A stretch of DNA of 64,000 bases from Ligula intestinalis. Its lineage: Eukaryota; Platyhelminthes; Cestoda; Diphyllobothriidea; Diphyllobothriidae. Under the pieces are notes generated by a model. That model worked only from the letters and a program-made list of their open reading frames with translations. It was not told the DNA's origin and did not search any database. Below are positions 44,460 through 55,222 of the stretch, piece by piece; position 1 is the first letter of the stretch; each line of letters opens with the position of its first letter. The stretch lies in NCBI GenBank assembly GCA_036362985.1, contig JAYGXS010000008.1, positions 9,987,543-10,051,542 of the forward strand. Direction: 5' to 3'. Made by a program: the position numbers and the translations under genes.

Positions 44460-44850
44460 TCAATTGAAAAAAACCTGCCTTCAAAGGTATGATACAAACG
44501 GAATAAATGTACAGTTGTAAGCTGAGTTGACTCATCAGCAGGAGAACTGTTTCATATCGTTTAAAAACATTAGTTCCAGACGGAGAGGGTTGGCACAAGA
44601 ACACAGTGTTCTCAGTCTTCCTTCAATTGTTGTCGGCAAAAGTTGCGCGCTATCGGCTAAAAGGTTAGCAGACTGCGGGCTGCTGCTTCAGCAGCATTTT
44701 CTTCAGCATGAAGCCTGGCGGGGTACAAAGTCCACGAACGCCGTCAGAGCGAACGAGAGATTCCACCGAGTCAGCACCCCAAATTCGTGAAAGTTGTCCT
44801 GAATGTAGAAAACTAGTTATAGCTCTCTTAAACATAGGGTAGTTTTGCTA

Positions 44851-45015
44851 GCTATTGGTGCTGAGTTGTTCATAATTATAATTACTCCGTATTCGTTGGC
44901 TGTGTGTATTGTACACCCCATGTCAGTGGGTACAACGATTTTTTATCTCTCTGAGGCATTTCATGTCGCAACTGTCTTAAATCTCAAGTACTGTTTGCTT
45001 GCAATTGACTCACAT
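44851..45015 (+). repeat. 165-bp direct repeat, copy 2
   Basis: Second copy, 771 bases from the first. Its open frame continues to 45174 without the microsatellite (109 codons in all, no recognised motif) and leads straight into the Gypsy relic. Confidence 0.9.
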
Positions 45016-45179
45016 CTTCCTAACTTTCAAGAATTTCCACCCTCCGGTCCTTCACATCTTGGAAAATTACTTAAGGCCGTAGAAATTGGCATGTGGGATC
45101 AGGTAGTCGATTTTTTCAACCAAGGATCAAGCACACTTCACCCAGTTTTCTGTAAAAGTTACGAACCATCGTAAATGTC

Positions 45180-47140
45180 ACCTTCCGAACCACTTTCGAT
45201 TTCTGACTGTCTCATATTTTTACTACCTTGGAACTGGCTAAAAGTGGGTGCAGACTTCCTTGCTGCCTTCAGTCTCATGGTAGACTGCCGACATTCCATT
45301 TGCATGACCAGAAAATCAAACTTTCTCTCTGAGGCATGCCTTCATCTGAGGTATCCAGGAGCCTGCCGTCCCAGACCCAGTATCTGAGAGTCCATTTCGG
45401 CATCTTCTAGCCAAATAACCTGCCCTCATCCGATCACATTTCAGCGCATCTACCCCACCCCGGGACGTTTTCCATCACACCCGGACTACTGGCCCTCCCA
45501 TCTTATCCAGTCCCCGCTGTCTCGCGCGTGCACGACTTGCTACCGCCAATGCCGAGTTCGATCATACGCTTAAAATGGGCACTGTTTGCCAATCTGACAG
45601 CCCATGGACCTCACTCCTCCTCATGGTCCCCAAGGTCACTTCTGGTGACTAGCACCCCTGTGGTGACTACCGTGCCTTGAGCAACGTCACAACCCAGGAC
45701 CGCTACCCTGTGCCGCATCTTCAGGATTTTGCCGGTGTCCTATTCGGCAAGTCAGTGTTCTCTAAAATTGACCTGGTCCGGCCCTTCCATCAAATTCCCA
45801 TCACCCTGGAGGACTTTCCGAAGACCTCCATCACCACCACATTTGGCCTCTTTGAGTTACTGCACATGCCGTTTAGACCCCACAACGCCTCCCAAACCTT
45901 CCAGAGGTTCGTTAATCGGGTGCTTCGTGGCCTAACTTTCTTATACAACTTCCTTAACGGCGCCTTAGTGGGCAGCTCTACCGCAGATGAACCACTGGAA
46001 CATCTCACAACGGTGTTGTACTGCCTTCAACAGTTTGGCTTTGTATTCAACCCGTCCAAGTTAGTCTTCAGTGTGTCTCCCTCGAATTTCTTGGACATCC
46101 GGTCGACTTTAATGGCATTCATTCTCTGCTGGCCACAGTTGCAGCCATCAGCGACTTCCCACATCCCTCTTATAAGCGTCAGCACCAGCATTTACTGGGC
46201 ATGGTAACTTCTAATGCCGGTTTCTCCCGAACTGTGCTGACATCATTCTGCCGCTCACGAATCTTCTCTCTACCTCCAAGCCTTCGTTTAAGCTATCGAC
46301 TGACGCCCTCGCCGCTTTCGACAAGGTGAAGGTTGCCCTGGCTGATGCCGCATTCCTAATGTACTACGCTCCCGATGCACCTCTCTCCCTCATGGTCGAT
46401 GCCTCCAATATTGCAGTCGGCGTGGTTTTTCAGCAGCAAGTTGCAGGTGAAACTCAACACCTAGCTTTCTTTTCCAAGAAAATAACACCCGCAGAATCGT
46501 GTTACAGCACATTTGGGAGGGAGCTTCTGGCTGTCTTTCTCGACATGAAATACTTCCGGCAGAGACACACTGGCCATAACTTTGATCGCCAATCTCCAAC
46601 CGACTCCCTGAATCGACCTGACTGCCATGGCTGCTGAACAACGCCGTGTTGGTACACCCGAATCTTATCTCGAGAAAGACTTGGCGACATGTACTCGCGT
46701 CTTTCTACGATGTGATCGCGACCGGCGGCCATTGGAACCACGCTACGAGGAATCACTCCGTGTCATCTGGCGTGGGACGAACACACACCGCATCCAGTAT
46801 GGTACTTACGCGGAGGTGGTGAGCGTTGACCACCTAAACGCTCCTGTGCCGGACACTTCGCCGGACGAGCACTCTGGTCTTCACCCCCTGTTTCTCCTCC
46901 CCTCCAACCTGATAATCTACCGTCCCGCAGTTTACCTCTTCCCGCCTGTCCGCAACCCAAACCTGTTCCTGCCCCTAAATCTGACACTTCTACCACTACT
47001 CAGCATCCCCTGTATACATCACCCGGAGTGGACGACATGTTTACTTCTCTGACCGTTTTATTACCCATATTTATAGGTATCAATCCTGCCTTCGGCGTCG
47101 ATTATCGCCACCTTCGGTCTTGCTGGGGGTTACTTTAGTT
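45180..47140 (+). pseudogene. Ty3/Gypsy retrotransposon pol relic
   Basis: Fragments follow the Gypsy pol order. GADFLAAFSLMVDCRHS (about 45250-45300) is the stretch after the protease. DRYPVPHLQDFAGVLFGKSV, FSKIDLVRPFHQIPI and FQRFVNRVLRGLTFLYNF (45677-45970) are reverse transcriptase. LSLMVDASNIAVGVVFQQQV and FFSKKITPAESCYSTFGREL (46380-46540) are RNase H. The chain then jumps to PLEPRYEESLRVI and AEVVSVDHLNAPVP (46730-46850), the C-terminal integrase end, and RSGRHVYFSDR near 47025. The catalytic YxDD motif has become YNFLNG, stops break the frames, and the zinc finger and catalytic core of integrase are deleted. Dead copy. Confidence 0.85.
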
Positions 47141-49290
47141 GTCTGTCTCACTGATTCACGTTGGTCTTGTTGCCAAACCGCGAGTTTAGACAGTGCAGTA
47201 GTACCCGCGCAAAGTCTAATGTCACTATAACCTAAATTAGGTGGTGTTTCTGGCTGTACTGAAGAAAGCGGCCTCCGACTGATTCCTGCTCGGTCATCTT
47301 GACTTTGGTCTTGTCAAAGAATTAAGCGGAGGATGGTTAGAGTGAAGTAAACAGTTGTGCGTCTATTTCACTATAATCTTGTCTTTGTTTGCTATCACCA
47401 TCTCAGATCTTGAGCACATGGTGGACCTAATCGAAATTGATAAACAAACAACCTAAACACACCTGGGCCGCCAACGCCAATATTTGGAGGTCTTAGTAGT
47501 TAAAACTGTTATCAGGGTTTAGCTTAGACTAGTGGTTATCATTTGGGTTTAGAATAGCCGTTGGTGCTCATTTTTTCCTCCTTTCTCTGCTTATTATGCC
47601 TTCCTTGTCCTATGCTTTCAACATTCGCAATCGCAGATGCTTTTTCTCGTTTCCCTACCCTAACGGCCCATTTTCGACCTAACTGTTTATGTTACCCCTT
47701 CTGGCTGGTCTTTAGAGTTACCGGAGGTACTGCCCCAAGATGTGATGTGCAGATTCAAGACACTTCCCAGATGGCCTATATTACCTAGCCATTGATTTTG
47801 TTTGCCATTATTTCCGTTGCTGTTCTAGTTGTTGTTGTTGGCGGTCTCTTTTCCGTCTTTCCACCTTACCTCATAAACAAGAAAGACAAAGTTCAGTTTG
47901 AACATTTTACTTCTGAAGGTAACAAAATCATACAGCGGCCACCTACGTGCAACTGTATGGAAATGCTAGCTTCCAGGATAGTAACCTTCGCTGATTTAAG
48001 CATTTGCCGGTATCCCATGTGTCCATATCTCGTTTTATGTCGTCTTCCTGCGTTCGCCTTTCTGTTTGGGGCCCTTTTCTTATGTAGCTTGCATTCTCCG
48101 GGGTTGTGCCATTTGATTTTTTCTTCGGTTCAGTATATTGTTGAACCCTTATCTTAATATCTGCTTGTAACACTCGGTCTTGGTTGTTCAGTTGCAGAAT
48201 GGAACATGGAATTCTAGCTTGCACAAACCAAATGTGAATTAGTTATTATGGGGCTGAATCCAGGTGAACGTACGCAGTTGAGACTTCTACGTTCTAACGC
48301 TGCGGATATTTCATATTCCTCGCAATATCTGCGTCTATTCGATTTGCACCATCTGCACGTACTGTATACCTCAAAGAGTTGCAATACATGCGCATGCTCA
48401 TTCAAAACATTTGGGGAGAAAACTATCCAATGACCTGATACAGACACAAGCCTTGAGCGCAAGCTCAGCTGTTGCGCCGCTGATAAGCTCAGACCTTGTT
48501 CCTAGTTAGACAGTCACCATAACTGAACACGTAAGACTAATTTTGGCGTAAAACCAGTAGGCATCATTCCAAAACAAAACAATACCCGTTCCTCATAGAA
48601 AAACAATATTTTCCTTCAAATTTTCATTAGAGTCAACCTCTACTCTAGACCTATCTTTAGCCCTAAGACTGACCCATGGTTAAGAACAATTTATGCTCAA
48701 AATGAACATGACATTAATCAATTCAAAAACATAAAGGGGTGCTGGACACCATCCGTTTCACCGCTCCTTAAGTCTTCATTCGCGCACACCGACAAGGATG
48801 GTGTTGTCTGGACGACAATTTCTAAGAAAGGGAGAAGTGAATGAAAAAAGGGAGAATGAAAATGACAACTTCTGGTATCGGGATTCCCACCACCCTTTTG
48901 TTGTCGTAGTCTAAAACAACGAAGGAGGAGGAAGGTGCAGAAAGTGTTCTCAAGTTACACGAGTAGGGAAATGCACGGCAACGACTGCGGATGTGACAGG
49001 ATTGTTAGTGCAAGCCTGATAAACGTCATGCCACAGTCAATTATTTTTGCCGTTGCTACTGAAATGGTTTTCTGTAGGCATGCTTTCAAACGGGACAAAG
49101 GGACTTGATGTATTAGAACTCCACTGGCTATAGGCAGGATGGGTACTGAGCACGACGGTACATGATGTTGAGCGTCTATTACGCATAATAAGCAAAAGGA
49201 TGACGTGAAGTATTTGCCTGTCGCATGAAAGCGTCAGTTTCCCTGTGATAGAAACATATAGATACATAATATAAATATGCAAGTTAGCGC
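47141..49290. other. No recognisable gene
   Basis: Probably the 3' non-coding part of the Gypsy relic followed by unclassified sequence. The 121-codon frame at 47792-48157 (plus) is hydrophobic but T-rich and has no motif. Confidence 0.35.
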
Positions 49291-49292
49291 GT

Positions 49293-49366
49293 GGCTCTCT
49301 AGCATAATGGATGAGGCGTCTGACTTCGGATCAGGAGATTGCAGGTTCAAATTCTTGAAAAGGTCG
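49293..49366 (+). pseudogene. tRNA-Arg(TCG) pseudogene
   Basis: 74 bases align with eukaryotic tRNA-Arg. A-box AGCATAATGGATGAGG; an intact anticodon arm TCTGA-CTTCGGA-TCAGG with anticodon TCG at 49326-49328; then GATTGCAGGTTCAAAT. The acceptor stem has two mismatches and the T stem two, so folding is impaired. TTTT at 49367-49370 could end Pol III transcription. Likely a decayed tRNA gene or tRNA-derived SINE head. Confidence 0.7.
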
Positions 49367-49370
49367 TTTT

Positions 49371-50160
49371 CTTTCAAGCCCGAATTTTTTTAAAAAATAC
49401 CACTTTTTTATCTTTTTAGTAGTATGTTTCATAGCATAACGTTTGGTCGAGTCAACCTGACGGACCGCCGGTGAACATCGCTATACTATAATACTACTTG
49501 CTATATTCTAGTAACATTTGCTCATGTGTAACTTTTGTTGATGACAACTTATGGCTTACGCTCTTTTACCAAAAATCCCATGCGAATGTCTCCGCGGTCT
49601 TCCCTACTTCACAATCTGCGTACTGCGAAGACACTGTCATCGTTCTCCCTTGATTGAAATCGCACTAAACTGCCAACGATCTTAGCGGATATTTCTGTTT
49701 TCGCGACCTTGGTAGCGGACTCTGCAATGAGCAAGGGAGTATCTGGCCACATCTACCGCACTTCGGTGATGATGCCGGTGACCTTGCGATTTCTCCCCCG
49801 CTGGACCCTCCTCTCCCCAAGAGCGATAGTTTTTACCTGCCAAAAATCTTCCCCTTGTTGGACCACCCCAAGAGCGACAGTTTTTTCCTCCTGAAATATC
49901 TCAAGGAGTTTTTCGCTGTCTGCTCTGTTTCGGCTATGTTCCACTTTATTGGCATGTGTCAGTTGGCCTCGACACAACAAGCATGTTCAAATGGGGAATT
50001 CAAAGGCGACCCACCTACATCACCCTCACCCATGCTGATATTTGACAGGCTTGCCGAGATGCGCGGAGCAAAGGTCAGTTATGAGCCTCCGTGACTTTGG
50101 AAATTAGGTTGCCCCGCGCATCCGACGTACATCCGCAAAAATGGATAACTGTCAGCTGCT
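49371..50160. other. No recognisable gene
   Basis: A short local duplication at about 49817-49885 ('ccaagagcga.agttttt.cct') is the only structure seen. Overlapping open frames on both strands lack motifs. Confidence 0.35.
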
Positions 50161-50164
50161 GTAA

Positions 50165-50310
50165 CTGTTATTCAGCAACAGAGTATTCGCGGCGTGGAAC
50201 GCCCTTCCCGAAGAGGTTGTCCTCTCGACCTGTGTTAATTTAGTTAAGAGCAGACTGGATATGCATCAAATCCCATCCAGACACACAGCCGCACAAACGA
50301 CATTACAATA
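50165..50310 (+). pseudogene. 3' end of a CR1-like retrotransposon ORF
   Basis: The translation reads FSNRVFAAWNALPEEVVLS and then VNLVKSRLDMH, the C-terminal signature (N.WN.LP..VV...V..FK..LD) of CR1/Jockey-like ORF2 proteins, ending in a stop near 50311. Nothing of the rest of that protein lies directly upstream, so the insertion is 5' truncated. Confidence 0.6.
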
Positions 50311-51055
50311 AACCGTGCTACTCACAATTAACGAGTAGTTGTGTTTGATTAATATTTGGACTAAGTTACAAATGTTGCGTAATTGATATAATTTTTGAGT
50401 TTTTCTATCCATATTTTTCCGATCATCTTGTTACGAATAGGGAGTTCAAAAGCGTTCGCCTATCCTTCCCTCAATAAACAGTATCAGCATTAGGCGGATT
50501 AAAATTTTTGAAAGACAGTTTTTCCGAGATTTCCGATCAGTAGATACGGGAAAATTACTGACAAATCTTAATTCCAACGACTGTTCTGAATTTTTTAATA
50601 TTTGGATATTAATATTGGAACTCATACACGGTACAAAGTTCTGGATCAACTCACTTCTCGTTTTTTTCCCCTTAAGAAAGCAATTAATGTCAAGGATGAA
50701 CTCTACGTCCCTGTAACTTTCACATCGTTTTCATCTAGAGGACGACACTTCCGCTCTGTCCTTGATCCAGCTTATCTTTGGGTAGGTTCAGGGACTATCC
50801 GAAGAAAAACAGTCATCAGATTAGTTCAAATTTGCCGAAAACCTTTGTTGACTGCTGTGAAACTCGTTTCCCGCACAATAAATTGTCCGAGAAAAACATA
50901 GCATCCCATATATTTAGACGCTCCTGGAGACCCCATAGCTGACACTAAGCTGACAGTTATTCGATTTGATGCTTTCATTTCGAAGACGTCAATCCACTTC
51001 CTACCACCTGGGTATGGACCGGAGCTGTCCTCAAAATTATAAATTGTTACCATTC
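50311..51055. other. No clear gene between two retroelement pieces
   Basis: A 99-codon frame at 50602-50901 precedes the RT relic on the same strand and may be its decayed upstream part. No firm motif. Confidence 0.35.
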
Positions 51056-51059
51056 GACG

Positions 51060-51805
51060 TTTTCGTCAGTCTCATAGTACTGGACCAGATGGCGTCCCAG
51101 GCAGCATGCTTAAGGCTGATGCCAATGATATTTTCCGTCCATTCTGCATAAGACGTTTAACATTGCTCTTGTAAACGAATAGTTTCCTATTTTATGTAAG
51201 GAATCGCACCGTCTGCCTTTACCCAAGCGTAGAACTTCATTAAGGACAAGATGATGTGTCACCTGACAGAGAACAGCTCAATTAATGCAGCTCAGCGCGG
51301 ATTTCTCGAAAAAAGTCATTGTGATACCTGCCAGTGCTCTTTGTTTGATCATGTGCTCCAACCTAGACACAGCGTTTCTGCATTTTATCCAGTTTATTTC
51401 GATTTAAGTAAGGCTCTAAACCTTGTTGACTACGATCTTTTCCTCCTGAACCTTGCCTCTTTCAGTAAAAGTAACGTGTCTCTGTGAATAAAATAACCTC
51501 CTATTTGGATGTCCGCATCCGAGTTAAAAATTCCAATGTTCTCCAACCCCAAACATGTGTGAGTTATTCAGGGTAGCGTGTTTGACCCACTCTTATTTTG
51601 CCTTTTGTCAACATTTGTTTCAAGTATGGTAAGCCCTTTATGTACGCTGACGACTTTAAAGCTACCGATCAATATAAACTGGTAGATTGCAACATCGTGC
51701 TCGAGCTCTTGAAAAGAGCTTCGGACCGTTGCTCGCAGGTGCCACCCACAGCACCTTTCTTTTTCTTGGCACAAATGTTCCGTCATGGTTGTTGGCGACA
51801 ATAAT
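51060..51805 (+). pseudogene. CR1/Jockey-like reverse transcriptase relic
   Basis: In order: GPDGVPGSMLKADANDIF (about 51085), LTENSSINAAQRGFLEKSHC (51257-51316), YFDLSKALNLVDYDLFLLNL (51400-51460) and, in a new frame, FKYGKPFMYADDFKATDQY (51618-51674). The YADD catalytic motif is intact, but the segment between motifs A and C is frameshifted and shortened and stops occur. It is a relic of a different element from the one at 19.9-23.5 kb. Confidence 0.75.
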
Positions 51806-52049
51806 CAGATTCAACTAAGCCTAGACGATCACGACCTAAATGTGCCCGAAGTTATTGAAGTTCTGGGCACATCATATGCTGATGATATCAGTCTGTCCGC
51901 TGCTGATCGCTGCACCCTGATTGTCTAGAATGCACACTGAACGACCGGATTTCTTCTCAAACATGTTAAAACCACCAACGTTAGAACCAGCGGTGAGACA
52001 AGTTTACGTAGTGGACTTTATGTACGCTTAACCCCAGGCTTCTGTCTTA

Positions 52050-52150
52050 CCGCTAGGGTAAGGGTTAGGTTTAGAGTTAGGATAAGGGTTAAGTTTAAGG
52101 TGAGCGTAAAGGTCAGAATATGGTCGGAGTTAGGTTTAGAGTTTTGCATA
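52050..52150 (+). repeat. Degenerate interstitial telomere-like repeats
   Basis: TAGGGTAAGGGTTAGGTTTAGAGTTAGG-type units continue for about 100 bases on the plus strand, opposite in orientation to the tract at 27615-27765. Confidence 0.65.
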
Positions 52151-53582
52151 ACGAAATAAGTAAGCAAGTATGTGTAGTAGTTATGTGTGTAGTCTTCTGT
52201 AGTAGTGCCATTACAATTAACTTTATGTAAACCTATAGGAGTTAAGGATAAGATGGTTTACCCTAACAGCTACAATCTTCGAGGCCCGGTTCCTTAGGAG
52301 ATGGGAGAAGTCTTGGGAAGGCAGAGTAGACAGAACAGTGTATTGTTTACAGAAGAGTTAGGGAGAAAGTTACCAATAGGTCTTGCAGGGCGTCCGACCG
52401 TGAGACCGATGGGAGAGGGCGGCGTCGCTGCAACCGCGAAGGCAGAATTCCAAGTGTCCTCTGACCGCAGTCATCCCGGGTGGCCGCCGAATACACGCTT
52501 TGTCTCGGTAGACTGGTGATGATTGGTTGCACAGCGCAAGGTGGGCACAGGCGAAACTGGGCGTGTTCGTAAGTGGCTCAGACCGTTGAGCGAGAACGGA
52601 CAGGGTGCTGGCAATTAGCGCCTGACCGCAGGCGGCATTAGGCGCGCAGGCCAAAGGCGTCATGCGTCAGAGCTAGAGTTCTAATTGGCTGCTAGGACCA
52701 CTACAAACCCATCTGATCTGTCATTCGTTCGCTTTGTGTACTCACGTTTCGCCTCTTGCCCATTTTCCCACCCATCAAACTCCTATTACCACCGGTCCCG
52801 AAAGACACAAGACTGCCACTAAGCGTAAATAAGGTCCATTACCTAAACTACTCTTGTCGAAACAACCTTTATAAAATGAACGTTAGGCTGACTCTGGAAT
52901 ACAGTTGGTTTCTACTAAGTCTTGTGAGCCCTAGTGAATGGAAGAAAATAGAATCGGTCCCGCATTTTTGTATTGAAAGTGTTTCCTCTTCAGAAAACCA
53001 TCACTTGTCCAATCAATAACACTATGAACTTACTGACCTCGGTCCCTTGTTGCCTTGCAGAGTACACAAGGGACTATTTTTACTGCGTTAACTTTTAAAC
53101 AGTCGTACCTCTAATGTCCTTACTAATCGGAGGCAGCTTACCACTCTCGACGTACCACATCCCCAAGATATCTTTTGATCTTAACACTGATTCTGTTAAC
53201 CTTTTTTTCGCCCAATCTTTTCTGAGCAGCTTTCTCCATGAGTCCGAAAAAAGACCATCGAGAACTTAGGGGATCCCCTTGAAACTACTTTTCTCTGCCT
53301 CGTGTCCCCCAAAAACCTACGCGTCTCTATAAACCATCGGTCATTCAAATGATGGAAGCCATGTGGACGTACTGAGTCTAAACTGCTCCCGCTTCGTTGG
53401 CTATTAACCACTCTCAGAATTCCATTTTGGTCCCTCAGATGTCGGGGCCTATATAAACTGACGCTTCTTCGCGTGACCCCACGTTATGCATATTAGCGAC
53501 CACGAGCGAATTATACACACATTGCATTCTACTATTAGCCTACTCTACACATCTATCCTATTTTCCTAAGCATTTTTTCTCC
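52151..53582. other. No recognisable gene; one LTR-like fragment
   Basis: 52680-52805 shares 'attggctgc', 'ctcctattaccaccggtcccg' with 9220-9265. No coding motif. Confidence 0.35.
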
Positions 53583-54010
53583 TACACGCTTGCAATTTCC
53601 ATTTGAACAATTTGGAAATTCTCCACGTCCATTTCCAGTGACTACCTGCTAGACCGACTCCAATCGTTTCCCCTCTTACGAAAGGCTGTTTCTCCCTTCC
53701 TGTGAACTGCGTGCCCGAGCCCCCTTCATCCAAGAATTATGTTCCTGTTGACCCTTTTGTTTCCAGTCCAATTCACACTGGTGTTAAAACTAGTCCCCCG
53801 ACCAAGTACCTTCTGTTCGACTCTCTTGCCTTTTAATCACCTTTGCCCACAATGCTTTCACCCGCCCCCCACTGCAGCAAGAGACAACTGTTTCAAGAAC
53901 TACTCTATATTGCCGCCCATCCCACCTCTGGTTCGATTACATCTGTCACTACTGCTGACCTCAAACACTTGCACATCACTCCCCCTTTCCGGCACGGAAT
54001 TGCCTCACAC
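53583..54010 (+). repeat. 0.4-kb direct repeat, copy 1
   Basis: From 'ttgcaatttccatttgaacaa' to GGCACGGAATTGCCTC, matching 54810-55222. Long exact runs include CCAGTCCAATTCACACTGGT and ACTAGTCCCCCGACCAAGTA. Small indels differ between copies, including an extra 'acttagatgatgcttgaatattg' segment in copy 2. Confidence 0.88.
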
Positions 54011-54175
54011 AAAGCGTGTTCTTGCAAAAGTAGAATTGTGTTTGAAAATGATGCGTAAGTGCAGGTTTCTGCTACATCTTCAAAAAAAGCGTACTTCGTA
54101 GCGTTATGGCTAACATGTTGCCTTATGATCGGGTACAGATTCTAACATGTTTTTTTGCTGTATCTTTCTGTTTAA

Positions 54176-54406
54176 CCCATTACCTCTCGGTGATCTCATA
54201 TGAGATCACTTAAAAGTTAAGAGTTTTCGTGATTATCTGTCTGTATATACGCATATTTAACCTTCATGCTTTATCTATTACGTATGTTTCTCTGATATTC
54301 ACATGAGATTTTTTAATAAATTCACTCTCAAGTAATCGATATACAAGTTTGAAAAAGTCAAGTTTCATAACAAAATCAAGTGGTTAAAATTATTGGAGGT
54401 AATGGG
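54176..54406. mobile_element. piggyBac-type MITE
   Basis: A 231-bp element is flanked on both sides by TTAA (54172-54175 and 54407-54410), the piggyBac target site. Its ends are inverted repeats, CCCATTACCTC and GAGGTAATGGG. An 18-bp perfect palindrome, TGATCTCATATGAGATCA, lies at 54191-54208 near the left end. It encodes no transposase, so it would have needed one in trans. Confidence 0.82.
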
Positions 54407-54809
54407 TTAAGCTATGTTTGACTTTGACATACAGGTCTTCCATTGAATGGATTCACTGGGGCGTTTTTTGATAAGCTCCTGTACTGACAGGCCAGACAAT
54501 GACTAATACATTGAGATGGAATTGTCAGGTGCAATGGCGAACATAAGACAGTTTGTAGGAAAGTCACAGACCACATGAAACCGCATTAAGAGTGCATAGT
54601 TCTGCTACTGAGACATATCAGAAAGATCGGATGATACACGTGAAGCAAGCCAGTACACCTCATTCCAGCAATAATTAATGAAATAGACTCATGTCGTCTG
54701 CTGTTCTTTCCGTTGCGAGAACTAATGGGGGATATCCTGTGAGTTTTCTAAAATCCCCAAAATTCAATAAGAACTGACTGAGATACAGGATGCTCTTAAA
54801 CGTCTACAC

Positions 54810-55222
54810 ACACTGTAATTTCCATTTAAACAAGTTAGAAATTCCCCACGTCCATTTCCAGTGACGAAAGGCTTTCCTCTCTTGCTCTGAGTTGTGTGCC
54901 CGAGCCCTACTCCTCTAAGAATTCTATTCATGTTGACCTCTTTTGTTTCCAGTCCAATTCACACTGGTGTTAAAACTAGTCCCCCGACCAAGTACCACTT
55001 AGATGATGCTTGAATATTGTCTTCACCTCCGTTCGGCTCTCTTGCCTTTTAATCACCTTTGCCCACAATGCTTCCGGTCGCCCACTGCAGCAAGAGACAA
55101 CTGTTTCAAGAACTACTCTATATTGCCGCCCCTCCCACCTCTGGTTCAATTACAGCTGTCACCACCGGTGACCTCAAACACTTGCACATCACTCCCCCTT
55201 TCCGGCACGGAATTGCCTCTGT
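54810..55222 (+). repeat. 0.4-kb direct repeat, copy 2
   Basis: Partner of 53583-54010. It continues past the end of copy 1 into a possible promoter: 'catataaaaccagagcc' at 55288-55304 contains TATAAAA. An LTR or gene-promoter origin is possible. The 115-codon frame here is repeat-derived. Confidence 0.85.

Noticed and set aside
53739..54101. 120-codon frame as a gene
   Set aside because: It lies in a duplicated 0.4-kb repeat and its frame breaks in the second copy.
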